From contig NZ_LXSL01000020.1 of NCBI RefSeq assembly GCF_001648355.1, forward strand, positions 26,545 through 90,544: a stretch of DNA of 64,000 nt, given 5' to 3'. Below the pieces are notes generated by a model, which saw nothing but the letters and a program-made list of their open reading frames with translations, searched no databases and was not told the origin of the DNA. Positions 43,764-53,247 of the stretch are shown piece by piece; position 1 is the first letter of the stretch, and each line of letters opens with the position of its first letter. Both the position numbers and the translations under genes were made by a program. The DNA comes from Eikenella longinqua. GTDB taxonomy: Bacteria; Pseudomonadota; Gammaproteobacteria; Burkholderiales; Neisseriaceae.

Positions 43764-45200
43764 ATGCCGTTGCTGTCTATCGAATTTGCCGTTTTTTTCC
43801 TCTGCTTCTTTCCGGTTTACTGGCTGTTGGCCAAACGCCCGCGCTGGCAGAACTGGCTGCTGCTGCTCACCGGCCTGGGCTGGCTGGGCTATCTGCATTG
43901 GAGTTTTGCGGCGGCGGTGGCGGCGTTTTCGCTGGGCGTGGCGGTGATTGCCTCCGGCATCTCGCAGGGCAGGGGGCAGGCGGCGCGACGGCGCTGGCTG
44001 GCGGCCGGGGTGGTGCTGGCGGTGCTGAACCTGTCGTTTTTCAAATATTCGGATTTCTGTCTGCCGTATTTGCAGCGCGGGCTGCACGACCCGGCGCTGG
44101 ATATCCTGATGCCGCTGGGCATTTCTTATTACACCTTCCAAGGCATTGCTTATCTGGTGTCGGTGTACCGCAATGAAGATGTGCGGCTCAAATGGCGCGA
44201 GCTGCTGCTGTATTTCAGCTTTTTCCCCACCATCACTTCCGGGCCGATTGCCCGCGCCGGCAAGCTCAAAAGCATCCACGGCACGCACGAGGGCATGGCC
44301 GCGCAAATCCGCGCCGAAACGCCGCGCGCCATGATCCGCCCCGCGCTGGCCATCGGCCTGATTGTGCTGGGCATCTGCAAAAAATGGTGGCTGGCCGGCG
44401 TGCTCGGCGGCAACTGGGTGGATCCGGTGTTTGAAAACCCGATGCAGTATGATTGGCTCACCGTGCTCACCGCGGTATATGGCTACACAGTGCAGCTGTT
44501 TTTGGATTTTTCCGGCTACACCGATTTGGTGGTGGGCATGGCCATGCTGCTGGGCTTCAATTTGCCGCAAAACTTCGCCATGCCGCTGCGCGCGTTCAAC
44601 CTGCGCGATTTCTGGGACCGCTGGCACATCACGCTCTCCACCTGGATCCGCGACTATATCTACATCCCGCTGGGCGGCAGCCGTAAAGGCTGGCTGCGCA
44701 CCCAGCTCAACCTGATGGCGGCCATGCTGCTTTCCGGTATCTGGCACGGCCATGGCTGGAACTTCCTGCTGTGGGGCGCGCTGCACGGCGCGGTGCTGGT
44801 GGGCTTGAATATCGGCGACAAACTGCTGGGCAAGCGCGAATGGCTGTCCGGTTCGTCGAGGCTGGGCAAGGCCGTGGGCGTGTTTTTTACCGTCAACTTC
44901 GTCTGCCTCGCCTTCGTGGTGTTCCGCACGCCTAGCCTGAGCGATGCCGGGCTGATGTTCCAATCGCTGTTGGGCAGGGGCGGCAGCGGTATGCCGGATT
45001 TGGAAACGCTGCTGGTGTTGGGCGCGATGGTGCTTGCGCTGCTGTGCTACGGCGCGCTAGCGCGCCTGTTTAACGGCTTCGTTTCCCTGCTGGAGCGGCT
45101 GCCGATGTGGGCGTGGCCGCTGCCGATGGGCGCGGCCATGTGGCTGCTGATGGTGTTTGCCCCCTCGGGTATTCCCGGGTTTATTTATGCCAACTTTTAA
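43764..45200 (+). CDS. patA: Peptidoglycan O-acetyltransferase PatA (MBOAT family)
   Basis: The 478-residue membrane-bound O-acyltransferase moves acetyl groups across the inner membrane for O-acetylation of peptidoglycan (PatA, also PacA in gonococcus). MBOAT hallmarks are MPLGISYYTFQGIAYL, LLYFSFFPTITSGPIARA, FNLRDFWDRWHITLSTWIRDYIYIP (read in parts) and LLSGIWHGHGWNFLLWG with the key histidines. The next two genes encode SGNH enzymes, which supports PatA over an alginate AlgI role. Confidence 0.9.
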   Translation: MPLLSIEFAVFFLCFFPVYWLLAKRPRWQNWLLLLTGLGWLGYLHWSFAAAVAAFSLGVAVIASGISQGRGQAARRRWLAAGVVLAVLNLSFFKYSDFCLPYLQRGLHDPALDILMPLGISYYTFQGIAYLVSVYRNEDVRLKWRELLLYFSFFPTITSGPIARAGKLKSIHGTHEGMAAQIRAETPRAMIRPALAIGLIVLGICKKWWLAGVLGGNWVDPVFENPMQYDWLTVLTAVYGYTVQLFLDFSGYTDLVVGMAMLLGFNLPQNFAMPLRAFNLRDFWDRWHITLSTWIRDYIYIPLGGSRKGWLRTQLNLMAAMLLSGIWHGHGWNFLLWGALHGAVLVGLNIGDKLLGKREWLSGSSRLGKAVGVFFTVNFVCLAFVVFRTPSLSDAGLMFQSLLGRGGSGMPDLETLLVLGAMVLALLCYGALARLFNGFVSLLERLPMWAWPLPMGAAMWLLMVFAPSGIPGFIYANF

Positions 45201-45305
45201 CAACTAAAATAAATAACAATAGCGGATTCGGTTTCAATCGGGATAAGGCGAGACAAAGTAGTCTTGGTTTGAAATGAATTCACGATAAAACAAAGCGATT
45301 GAGCC

Positions 45306-46724
45306 ATGAAGCCCAACCAAGCCAAACGCAGAGCGCGAAAACACAAATACAAAGAACAAGCCGCCCGCCGCAAAGCGGAGGCCGACAAACAGCTGCCGCT
45401 GGATTTGCCCGAGCCCGAGCAGGAAACGGCTGCTGCGCCGGCCAAGGCGGAGCCGGCCGAAGCGAAGGCCAAACAGCCGCCGAAAGGTGCCGATTCCGCA
45501 AAAAAACACGGCATCCGTTTTCAGGTAGCCTCTAGAGCAGCACAGGCCGCCAAACACCAACCTAAACCCAAAGCGGCAAAGCAAACGCCCAAGCGCCGGC
45601 CGGCCAAAGAAACCCAGCCTGCCTTCAAGCCCGCCAGCCTGAGCAAACCCGCCCCCTCGCCGGTGTGGCGGCTGTATTTGGCGCTGCTGCTTACCGGCCT
45701 GCTCACCGTGTGGTTCAGCCAAGATTCCATCAATGCCTATTGGCAGCAAACCTACCACCGCGCCAGCCCGCTGGAAAAACTAAACGACTACGGCTGGTGG
45801 CGGGCCGGCAGCCGCTGGCAGCAGGCATCGCTGCGGCAGCACGAAAACGCCGTCGGTTGGCTGGAAGTGCGCAACGAAAGCTGGCGCGAGCAACACGCCG
45901 CGCCAAACCAGGCCGCAGCCCTGCCGTCGCCCGATACGGTAGCGCCTGCCGCCAGCCAGCCTGCCGCCGCTTCCGATCCGGCGCACGGCGGCGCAGCTTT
46001 GGCGCAAGCCCAGCCCGACCGCGTGCAGCTCACCGCCGGAGACAAAGTATTCTTCGCCGGCGATTCCATGATGGAAGGCGTGGCGCCGCATGTGCAGCGC
46101 TGGTTGAGCAGCGAATACGGCATCGATTCCATCAACCTCAGCCGCCAAAGCACCGGCCTGTCTTACCCCAGCTTCTTCGACTGGCCGGCCACCATAGAAA
46201 AAACCTTGCGGGAAGACCAAAAAATCAGGTTGCTGGTGGTGTTTTTAGGGCCAAACGACCCCTGGGATTTCCCCAATCCCCAGCCCGGCACCCGAGGCTA
46301 CCTGAAATTCCAAAGCCCGGAATGGGAACAGGAATACCGGCAGCGCATCGAGCGCATTGCAGGCGCGGCCAAGGCAGCCAACGTCCGCCTCATCTGGATG
46401 GGCGTGCCGCTGATGAAAAACCGCCGCCTCAATGCCCAAATGCGCTATCTGGACGAACTGTTCGCCAGTGAGCTGGCCGGCAAATCCATCTGGCTGCCCA
46501 CCGACAAAATCATGGGCGGCGAAGACGGGCAATACCGCGACAGCATCACCATAAACGGGCAAACCGTCCGCCTGCGCAGCAAAGACGGTATTCATTTCAC
46601 CATAAAGGGACAACAATTCCTGGCCGAACAGATTGCCAGCCGTATCTACTACCGGCCCGCATCTGCCCACGAGCCGGGCGTTCCGGCCGCCGCTTCCGAA
46701 ACCATGGCAGCGCGCGGGAAGTAA
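45306..46724 (+). CDS. patB: Peptidoglycan O-acetyltransferase PatB (SGNH family)
   Basis: The 472-residue protein has a long basic, Ala/Lys-rich cytoplasmic N-terminus and one membrane helix at about 121-137. A periplasmic SGNH domain follows, with FFAGDSMMEG (Ser254) and SKDGIHF (Asp427, His430). PatB transfers acetyl groups to the C6 hydroxyl of MurNAc. Two DUS copies are in frame (IRFQVASRA and RGYLKFQS). The cluster order patA-patB-ape1 matches Neisseria. Confidence 0.88.
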   Translation: MKPNQAKRRARKHKYKEQAARRKAEADKQLPLDLPEPEQETAAAPAKAEPAEAKAKQPPKGADSAKKHGIRFQVASRAAQAAKHQPKPKAAKQTPKRRPAKETQPAFKPASLSKPAPSPVWRLYLALLLTGLLTVWFSQDSINAYWQQTYHRASPLEKLNDYGWWRAGSRWQQASLRQHENAVGWLEVRNESWREQHAAPNQAAALPSPDTVAPAASQPAAASDPAHGGAALAQAQPDRVQLTAGDKVFFAGDSMMEGVAPHVQRWLSSEYGIDSINLSRQSTGLSYPSFFDWPATIEKTLREDQKIRLLVVFLGPNDPWDFPNPQPGTRGYLKFQSPEWEQEYRQRIERIAGAAKAANVRLIWMGVPLMKNRRLNAQMRYLDELFASELAGKSIWLPTDKIMGGEDGQYRDSITINGQTVRLRSKDGIHFTIKGQQFLAEQIASRIYYRPASAHEPGVPAAASETMAARGK

Positions 46725-46817
46725 ACCGGCAAACAGGCATCTCCCGCCACGGGCTTGGCAAGCCACGCAAGGGAAAGCCGATTTGCCGCCCAGCAAGATT
46801 GAAGGACAGTAAGACCG

Positions 46818-47999
46818 ATGTTTTTGTTTAAAGAAGGCCGCAAGCTGGCCTTGATGGCCGTTTGTTTGTTTGCCTGCCAGGCCTGCGGTGCCGAAACCGC
46901 CGCTCAAGGCACCCCTGAAAAAGCCGAGCTCACCAACTACGGCAGCTGGCAGCCCGTGTGGCTCGACAAGCTGCAACGCCTCAACCGCGGCGGCAACGTG
47001 AAATTCCGCATCGTGCAAATCGGCGATTCCCACACCGCCGGCGACTATTTCACCAACGAATTGCGCACCCGCCTGCAACAGCAGTGGGGCGACGGCGGCA
47101 TCGGCTGGGTGTATCCCAACAACGTGGCCGGCCAGCGCAACGCCCAAGTGCTGCACAGCAGCAGCGGCTGGCAGGTGCTGAGCAGCCGCAACGCCCGCGC
47201 CGAATTCCCGCTGGGCGGCATTTTGAACCGCTCCTCCGGCGGCGGCCACACCACGGTCAACCCGCGTAAGCCGATCGGCGAAGCCCAGCAGGTTACCATC
47301 ATCGCCCGCCCGGTGTTTGCCGACAACGCCCTGAGCGTGCAAGACGCGCAAGGCCGCCAAGTGGCCTCGCTGCCCAACCTCGGCAGCAACGCCTGGCAGT
47401 ATTTCTCCTTCACCGCCCAGCTGCCCCTGAGCTACCGCTCGCAGCCCGGCGACATTTGGGAAATCGGCCACATTAATATCGAAAACGACCGCCCCGGCGT
47501 GATTGTGTCGGCGATGGGCATCAACGGCTCGCAGTTGTCGCAATGGGGCAGCTGGCGCGCCGACTGGATGCAGGATTTGTCGGCCACGCAGGCCGATTTG
47601 GTGATTCTCGCCTACGGCACCAACGAAGCCTTCAACAGCCATCTGGATGTGGCGCAAACCAAACGCATTTGGGCGGAAACCGTCGGTCGTATCCGAGAAG
47701 CCCTGCCCGGCGCCGGCATTTTGATTATCGGCGCGCCCGAATCGCTCAAATCCAAGCACGGCCAATGCGGCCAGCGCCCACCCTATCTGGATGCCGTGCA
47801 GCAGATGCAGCGCGACGTGGCGCAGCAGGAGCAAACCCTGTATTGGTCGTGGCAGGCCGCCATGGGCGGGCCGTGCAGCATGAAAGGCTGGGTGGCGCGC
47901 GGCCTGGGCGCCCGCGACGGCGTGCACTTCTCCGCCCAAGGTTACCAAACCGCCGCCTCGCAGCTGGCCGACGACATCATCAAGCTGGCCAACAAATAG
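46818..47999 (+). CDS. ape1: O-acetylpeptidoglycan esterase Ape1
   Basis: The 393-residue SGNH hydrolase has a signal peptide with a Cys-rich end (ALMAVCLFACQACGA), the nucleophile motif QIGDSHTAGD (Ser71), the AYGTNEAF block and RDGVHFSAQG (Asp367, His370). It removes the acetyl groups added by PatB, which lets lytic transglycosylases act. A 93-base gap separates it from patB, with no evident promoter, so cotranscription is likely. Confidence 0.9.
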   Translation: MFLFKEGRKLALMAVCLFACQACGAETAAQGTPEKAELTNYGSWQPVWLDKLQRLNRGGNVKFRIVQIGDSHTAGDYFTNELRTRLQQQWGDGGIGWVYPNNVAGQRNAQVLHSSSGWQVLSSRNARAEFPLGGILNRSSGGGHTTVNPRKPIGEAQQVTIIARPVFADNALSVQDAQGRQVASLPNLGSNAWQYFSFTAQLPLSYRSQPGDIWEIGHINIENDRPGVIVSAMGINGSQLSQWGSWRADWMQDLSATQADLVILAYGTNEAFNSHLDVAQTKRIWAETVGRIREALPGAGILIIGAPESLKSKHGQCGQRPPYLDAVQQMQRDVAQQEQTLYWSWQAAMGGPCSMKGWVARGLGARDGVHFSAQGYQTAASQLADDIIKLANK

Positions 48000-48024
48000 C
48001 CTACTTCAATAGGCTTGGTTTGCG

Positions 48025-48060
48025 TTTTCAGGTAGCCTCACACAGCAGGCTACCTGAAAA
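48025..48060. terminator. Inverted DUS pair after ape1
   Basis: TTTTCAGGTAGCCTCAC and AGGCTACCTGAAAACC; a hairpin closing the O-acetylation cluster. A further pair follows at 48119-48158. Confidence 0.75.
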
Positions 48061-48145
48061 CCAGCTTTCGGAAGAAGGCTAGGTTGTTGCTAAACCAAAC
48101 CAAAACCGGCAGGCTTTATTTTTCAGGTAGCCTCAAACACACAAA

Positions 48146-48189
48146 AGGCTACCTGAAAACGAACGGAGTGAGTTTCTGCGAAGCTAAAA
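48146..48189. repeat. Modular DUS-bounded hairpin repeat (copy 10, short)
   Basis: A forward DUS, then GAACGGAGTGAGTTTCTG and GCGAAGCTAAA. Only the left-hand module is present. It lies 26 bases before the NIF3 start. Confidence 0.65.
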
Positions 48190-48215
48190 CACCATCCCGA
48201 ATCACAGGACACCCT

Positions 48216-48965
48216 ATGCCGAACCGCCAAGACATCATCAGCTGGTGCAACCAATTCCTGCAAATTTCCGCTTTTCAGGATTACGCCCCCAACGGCCTGC
48301 AAGTGGAAGGGCGCGAAAACGTGCGCAAAATCGTGTGCGCCGTAACCGCCAGCCTGGCCGCCATCGACTATGCCGTGCAACAGGAAGCCGATATGCTCCT
48401 GGTGCACCACGGCCTGTTTTGGAAGAGCGAGCCGATTACCATCACCGGCTGGAAACACCGCCGCATCGCCGCCCTCCTCCGCCACAACATCAACCTGGCC
48501 GGCTACCACCTGCCGCTCGACGCCCACCCCGAAGTCGGCAACAACGCCCAGCTTGCCCAACGCCTCGGCTGGCGCATTGACGGCCAAACCGGCGAACAAA
48601 ACCTGCTGATGTACGGCGCCCCGCCGCCCGATACCGACGGCGCCGCGCTGGTGGCGCAGCTGGCCGCCGCCCTCGGCAGGCAGCCCGTGGCGGCCGGGGA
48701 TTTGCAACGCTCCGTGCGCAGGCTGTTTTGGTGCAGCGGCGGCGCGCAGGGCTTTTTCCAGCAGGCCATTGACCTCGGCGCCAATGCCTTCGTTACCGGC
48801 GAGATTTCCGAAGCGCAATACCACTTGGCCAAGGAAAACGGCACGCTTTTCATCAGCGCCGGCCACCATGCCACCGAACGCTACGGCATCCAGGCGCTGG
48901 CCGGGCGTTTGCAGCAGGAATTCGCGCTGGAATGCCGGTTTTTCGATGAAGACAATCCGGCTTGA
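48216..48965 (+). CDS. NIF3-like (YbgI) metal-binding protein
   Basis: The 249-residue protein has the family motifs DMLLVHHGLFWK, GYHLPLDAHPEVGNN, ANAFVTGEISEAQYH and ISAGHHATERYG, which hold the di-metal site. The family is often labelled a GTP cyclohydrolase type, but its role is not settled. CACAGGACACC upstream of the ATG at 48216 supports this start over an earlier one in the DUS region. Confidence 0.92.
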   Translation: MPNRQDIISWCNQFLQISAFQDYAPNGLQVEGRENVRKIVCAVTASLAAIDYAVQQEADMLLVHHGLFWKSEPITITGWKHRRIAALLRHNINLAGYHLPLDAHPEVGNNAQLAQRLGWRIDGQTGEQNLLMYGAPPPDTDGAALVAQLAAALGRQPVAAGDLQRSVRRLFWCSGGAQGFFQQAIDLGANAFVTGEISEAQYHLAKENGTLFISAGHHATERYGIQALAGRLQQEFALECRFFDEDNPA

Positions 48966-48990
48966 TGGTTTTGGCTTTGCCGAAGCGGCA

Positions 48991-49089
48991 TTTTAGCTTC
49001 GCAGAAACTCAGCTTGGGCTACGCCCAAACATCGTCCACTGCGTTGAAGCTTACGCTTTCAGGTAGCCTTAGAAATTTCAGGTAGCCTT
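48991..49089. repeat. Modular DUS-bounded hairpin repeat (copy 11) plus extra DUS
   Basis: TTTTAGCTTCGCAGAAACTC, the hairpin TTGGGC-TAC-GCCCAA with ACATCG, then CTGCGTTGAAGCTTACGC and a reverse DUS, with a second reverse DUS 18 bases on. It carries all three modules and is one of the clearest copies. Confidence 0.85.
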
Positions 49090-49129
49090 TAGTTTTCCTA
49101 GCCCCTCACTCATCTAACGGGATAAACCC

Positions 49130-50542
49130 ATGAAATACATCAGCACGCGCGGCCAAACCGCCCCCAAATCCTTCAGCGAAGTCCTGCTTATGGGCCTCGC
49201 GCCCGACGGCGGTCTGATGCTGCCCGAGCGCTATCCGCAAATCGACGCCGACACGCTGCAACGCTGGCGCAGCCTGAGCTACTCCGAATTGGCATTTGAA
49301 ATCATGAGCCTGTTTGCGGGCGACATTCCGGCCGAAGACCTGCGCCGCCTGGTGGAGAATACCTACACCGAAGCCGTGTTTGGCACAAGCAGCATCACCC
49401 CCATGCGCACCCTCGCCGACGGCATCAAAATCCAAGCCCTCTCCAACGGCCCCACGCTGGCCTTCAAAGACATGGCCATGCAGTTTCTCGGCCACGCCTT
49501 CGAATACGTGCTGTCGCGCGAAGGCAAACGGCTCAACATCATCGGCGCCACCAGCGGCGACACCGGCTCCGCTGCCGAATATGCCCTGCGCGGCAAGGCC
49601 GGCATCCATGTGTTCATGCTCTCGCCGCACGGCAAAATGAGCGCCTTCCAGCGCGCCCAAATGTATAGCCTGGCCGACGAAAACATCCACAACATCGCCA
49701 TCGAAGGCATGTTTGACGACTGCCAAGACATCGTGAAAGCGCTGCAAAATGATGCCGCCTTCAAGCAGCAATACAGCATCGGCACGGTCAACTCCATCAA
49801 CTGGGGGCGCATCCTTGCGCAAATCGTGTACTACTTCGCCGGCTATTTCCGTGCCACCGCCAGCAACAGCGAGCAAGTGAGCTTTTGCGTGCCCAGCGGC
49901 AATTTCGGCAACATCTGCGCCGGGCATATTGCCCGCATGATGGGCTTGCCCATCCGCCGCCTGATTGTGGCCACCAATGAAAACGACGTGCTGGACGAAT
50001 TCTTCCGCACCGGCCGCTACCGCCCGCGCAGCGCCGCGCACACCTACGTTACCTCCAGCCCTTCGATGGACATTTCCAAAGCCTCTAATTTCGAGCGTTT
50101 CGTGTTCGATTTATTGCGGCGCGACCATTTTCAGGTAGCCTCATTGTGGCAGCGGGTGGCAGATGGCGAAGGTTTCGATTTATCCGCCGAGCTGCCGCGT
50201 ATCCGCGAAGAATTCGGCTTCGTATCCGGCTCCAGCCACCACGCCGACCGCCTCGCCACCATCCGCGCCGTGCACGAAAGCGACGGCGAATGGCTCGACC
50301 CGCACACCGCCGACGGCGTGAAAGTGGCGCGCGAGCTGCGCGAGGCGGGCGAAACCATCGTTTGCCTGGAAACCGCGTTGGCGGCCAAGTTTGCCGACAT
50401 CATCGACGAAGCCGCCGGGCATCATGTGGACGTGCCGCGCCCCGCCGCGCTCGCCGGGCTGGAAAACCTGCCGCAACGCGTGGCCGTGCTGCCCAACAGC
50501 GCGCAGGCGGTGCGGGAGCTGATGGTGCAAACCTTGGGTTGA
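49130..50542 (+). CDS. thrC: Threonine synthase
   Basis: The 470-residue PLP enzyme converts O-phosphohomoserine to threonine. It begins MKYISTRGQTAPKSFSEV, with the PLP lysine in GPTLAFKDMAMQFLG and the phosphate loop SGDTGSAAEYAL. A DUS is in frame as HFQVASLW. It is of the long, class I (yeast/Neisseria) type. Confidence 0.96.
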   Translation: MKYISTRGQTAPKSFSEVLLMGLAPDGGLMLPERYPQIDADTLQRWRSLSYSELAFEIMSLFAGDIPAEDLRRLVENTYTEAVFGTSSITPMRTLADGIKIQALSNGPTLAFKDMAMQFLGHAFEYVLSREGKRLNIIGATSGDTGSAAEYALRGKAGIHVFMLSPHGKMSAFQRAQMYSLADENIHNIAIEGMFDDCQDIVKALQNDAAFKQQYSIGTVNSINWGRILAQIVYYFAGYFRATASNSEQVSFCVPSGNFGNICAGHIARMMGLPIRRLIVATNENDVLDEFFRTGRYRPRSAAHTYVTSSPSMDISKASNFERFVFDLLRRDHFQVASLWQRVADGEGFDLSAELPRIREEFGFVSGSSHHADRLATIRAVHESDGEWLDPHTADGVKVARELREAGETIVCLETALAAKFADIIDEAAGHHVDVPRPAALAGLENLPQRVAVLPNSAQAVRELMVQTLG

Positions 50543-50544
50543 TT

Positions 50545-50641
50545 TTTTCAGGTAGCCTGTGTGCATAAGGCTACCTGAAAATATTTCGACCATCGCAAAT
50601 TTCATCCACTATACTTCGCAGATATTTTTCAGGTAGCCTCT
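50545..50641. repeat. Three DUS copies between thrC and the FAD oxidase gene
   Basis: TTTTTCAGGTAGCCTG and AGGCTACCTGAAAATA form a thrC terminator, and a further reverse copy ends six bases before the next start codon. Confidence 0.75.
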
Positions 50642-50646
50642 TACTT

Positions 50647-52032
50647 ATGAACCCAGCCGACATCCTGCCCTCCCTGCGCACCTTTCTGAGCGATCGCGAA
50701 ATCGTGGCCGACCCCGCGCCGCTGCTGGCCGACCGCCGCGGCCGCTACACCGGCCGAGCCGCCGCCGTGGTGATGCCCGAGAGCGTGGCGCAGGTGCAGC
50801 GGCTGGTGCGCTGGTGTGCCGAACAGCGCGTGCCCATCACCCCGCAGGGTGGCAACACCGGCCTGTGCGGCGCGGCCGTGCCCGACGGCGGCATCCTGCT
50901 CAACCTCGGGCGGCTCAACCGCATCTGCAGCCTCAGCCTGGCCGACAACGCCATTACCGTGGAAGCCGGCGCGATTCTGCAAAACGTGCAAGAAGCCGCT
51001 GCCCAAGCCGGGCGGCTGTTTCCGCTCAGCCTGGCCAGCGAAGGCTCCTGCCAAATCGGCGGCAACATCGCCTGCAACGCCGGCGGCCTGAACGTGGTGC
51101 GCTACGGCACCACGCGCGATCTGGTGCTCGGGCTGGAAGTGGTGCTGCCCGACGGCAGCCTGCTCTCCCACCTCTCCCCGCTGCACAAAAACACCACCGG
51201 CTACGACCTGCGCCAGCTCTTCATCGGCAGCGAAGGCACGCTCGGCATCATCACCGCCGCCACGCTCAAATTGTTCGCCCGCCCGCAAACCACCGTTACC
51301 GCCTGGATCGGCTTAGACAGTATCCAAGACGCCGTGCAGCTGCTCACCCAAATCCAAGGCCGCTTTGCCGAGCGCCTGTGCAGCTTCGAGCTGGTGAGCC
51401 GGTTTGCATTGGAATTGTCTGCCGGATACAGCAAGCTCACCCCGCCGCTCGAAGCCCCGTGGCACATCCTGCTCGAATTGAGCGACAGCCTGCCGCAGCC
51501 CCATCTGGCCGACGATTTGGCCGAATTCCTGTTTGCAGCCGGCCGGGAAAACGCCGTGCTGGCGCAGTCGGAGGGCGAGCGCGCCGAACTGTGGCGGCTG
51601 CGCGAAGACATTTCCGCCGCACAAAAAGCCCTGGGCGCCAGCATCAAGCACGACATCGCCGTGCCCATCGCGCGCGTGGCCGAGCTGGTGGAAGGCGCCT
51701 CCGCCGCGCTCCGGAAAGCCTACGCCGGCATCGAAATCGTCGTGTTCGGCCACCTCGGCGACGGCAGCCTGCACTTCAACACCTTCCTGCCGCACATCCG
51801 CAGCAACCAAGCCTACCAATACGAAGACGGCGTCAACCGCATCGTGTATGAGCACACGCTCGCCTGCCAAGGCACCATCGCCGCCGAGCACGGCATCGGC
51901 CAAGTGAAAAATCACTGGCTGCCCAGCGTGCGCAGCCCCGTGGAAATCGAGCTGATGCGCGCCATCAAAGCCAAGCTCGACCCGCACAGCCTGTTCAACC
52001 CCGGCAAGCTCTTCCCGCCCGAGGCTACCTGA
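50647..52032 (+). CDS. FAD-binding oxidase (GlcD / D-2-hydroxyacid dehydrogenase type)
   Basis: The 461-residue flavoprotein of the vanillyl-alcohol oxidase family has TPQGGNTGLCGAAV and LASEGSCQIGGNIACNAGG in the FAD domain, and a C-terminal GHLGDGSLHFN and AAEHGIGQVKN. Such enzymes oxidise D-2-hydroxyglutarate, D-lactate or glycolate; the substrate cannot be read from sequence. The stop codon is supplied by a DUS (GAGGCTACCTGA), so the protein ends PPEAT. The start codon follows a reverse DUS whose AGGTAG may help ribosome binding. Confidence 0.88.
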   Translation: MNPADILPSLRTFLSDREIVADPAPLLADRRGRYTGRAAAVVMPESVAQVQRLVRWCAEQRVPITPQGGNTGLCGAAVPDGGILLNLGRLNRICSLSLADNAITVEAGAILQNVQEAAAQAGRLFPLSLASEGSCQIGGNIACNAGGLNVVRYGTTRDLVLGLEVVLPDGSLLSHLSPLHKNTTGYDLRQLFIGSEGTLGIITAATLKLFARPQTTVTAWIGLDSIQDAVQLLTQIQGRFAERLCSFELVSRFALELSAGYSKLTPPLEAPWHILLELSDSLPQPHLADDLAEFLFAAGRENAVLAQSEGERAELWRLREDISAAQKALGASIKHDIAVPIARVAELVEGASAALRKAYAGIEIVVFGHLGDGSLHFNTFLPHIRSNQAYQYEDGVNRIVYEHTLACQGTIAAEHGIGQVKNHWLPSVRSPVEIELMRAIKAKLDPHSLFNPGKLFPPEAT

Positions 52033-52122
52033 AAAAATAATTTCACCAAAAATCCGCATGACCACTTAAATTGGGCTACCTGAAAAAGCAGTCCACCATT
52101 TCAAACACAAGGAAACCAAGCC

Positions 52123-52398
52123 ATGAACCCCGATTTCAAAATCCGCTGCCCCCTGCCGCACTGCACCGGCTGGGTAACGCAATTGCCGCCCGAAGACGGC
52201 GCGTTGTTTATGTGCGACGACTGCGGCCAAGTGTGGGAAACCCAAGCCGAGCTTGATGTCACCATTGCCGAAATCATCGAGCGCTTCCCCTACCGCGCCG
52301 GCGTGTACCGCCAAACCGAATCAGGCTTCGCCGCCGTGCCCGAAGCCGAAGAGCCGGCGGATTACGAAGCCCAAGTGCTGCAAGAGCCCTGGGCTTGA
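52123..52398 (+). CDS. Small zinc-ribbon-like protein
   Basis: The 91-residue product begins MNPDFKIRCPLPHCTGW and contains MCDDCGQVWE, giving two pairs of cysteines that could bind one zinc ion. The rest is acidic. It has no signal peptide. It follows the FAD oxidase gene after about 90 bases, with a DUS between. AAGGAAACC upstream is a good ribosome-binding site. Confidence 0.75.
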   Translation: MNPDFKIRCPLPHCTGWVTQLPPEDGALFMCDDCGQVWETQAELDVTIAEIIERFPYRAGVYRQTESGFAAVPEAEEPADYEAQVLQEPWA

Positions 52399-52430
52399 GG
52401 CGGCGCATTTACTTTGCCGCATATAAAAAA

Positions 52431-52493
52431 AGGCTACCTGAAAACGAGCTTCGCGAGTTTCTGCGCAGCTAAAATTTTCAGGTAGCCTTTTCT
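52431..52493. repeat. Modular DUS-bounded hairpin repeat (copy 12)
   Basis: A complete unit with inverted DUS ends, GAGCTTCGCGAGTTTCTG and CGCAGCTAAAATT in between, and a T-run. It is nearly the exact reverse complement of copy 15 (57171). It probably terminates the small zinc-ribbon gene and the convergent ABC gene. Confidence 0.85.
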
Positions 52494-52506
52494 TTTTTCA
52501 AATCAA

Positions 52507-53235
52507 TCAGGCCTTCATCACCTGGTTCAAAAACTGTTTCGCCCGCTCGCTGCTCGGGTTGGTGAAGAACGCTTCCGGCGTGTCCACTTCCACGATTTTG
52601 CCTTGGTCCACAAAGATAATCCGGTCGGACACCTCGCGCGCAAAGCCCATTTCGTGGGTAACGCACATCATGGTCATGCCGCTTTCGGCCAAGTCTTTCA
52701 TCACCTTGAGCACCTCGCCCACCATTTCCGGGTCGAGCGCGGAAGTGGGCTCGTCAAACAGCATCACCTGCGGTTCCATCGCCAGCCCGCGCGCAATTGC
52801 CACGCGCTGCTGCTGGCCGCCGGAAAGCTCGCCGGGCATAGCGTCTTTTTTGTGCGCCAGGCCCACGCGCTCCAAAAGTTGCAGCGCTTTTTCTTCGGCC
52901 TGCGCACGGCTCTGCTTTTTCACTTTCATCGGCGAGAGCACGATGTTTTCCAGCACGCTCAAGTGCGGATAGAGGTTGAAATGCTGAAACACAAAGCCCA
53001 CTTCGGCGCGGATTTTGTTTAGGTCGGTGGCGGGGTCGGCCACGTTTACGCCGTCCACCCAGATTTCGCCGCTTTGGATTTGCTCGAGCTGGTTTACGGT
53101 GCGGATGAGGGTGGATTTGCCGCTGCCGGAAGGGCCGCACACCACCACCACTTCGCCTTTTTTCACTTCCAGATTGATGTCGCTGAGCACGTGCAGCTCT
53201 TTAAACCATTTGTTTACGTTGTTGAATTTGATCAT
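52507..53235 (-). CDS. Polar amino acid ABC transporter, ATP-binding subunit (GltL/GlnQ type)
   Basis: The 242-residue ATPase has Walker [11 protein letters not shown]-loop [13 protein letters not shown], signature [16 protein letters not shown] and Walker [13 protein letters not shown]. Its closest look is to GltL/GlnQ subunits for glutamate/aspartate or glutamine. The permease and binding protein genes are not next to it. Confidence 0.9.
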   Translation of the reverse strand: MIKFNNVNKWFKELHVLSDINLEVKKGEVVVVCGPSGSGKSTLIRTVNQLEQIQSGEIWVDGVNVADPATDLNKIRAEVGFVFQHFNLYPHLSVLENIVLSPMKVKKQSRAQAEEKALQLLERVGLAHKKDAMPGELSGGQQQRVAIARGLAMEPQVMLFDEPTSALDPEMVGEVLKVMKDLAESGMTMMCVTHEMGFAREVSDRIIFVDQGKIVEVDTPEAFFTNPSSERAKQFLNQVMKA

Positions 53236-53247
53236 GGCGGTTTCCTG

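Noticed and set aside
43596..44963. Open frame of 455 codons on the minus strand opposite patA
   Set aside because: It is antisense to the MBOAT gene, is His/Gln/Arg-rich and has no domain; patA has clear family motifs and a promoter.
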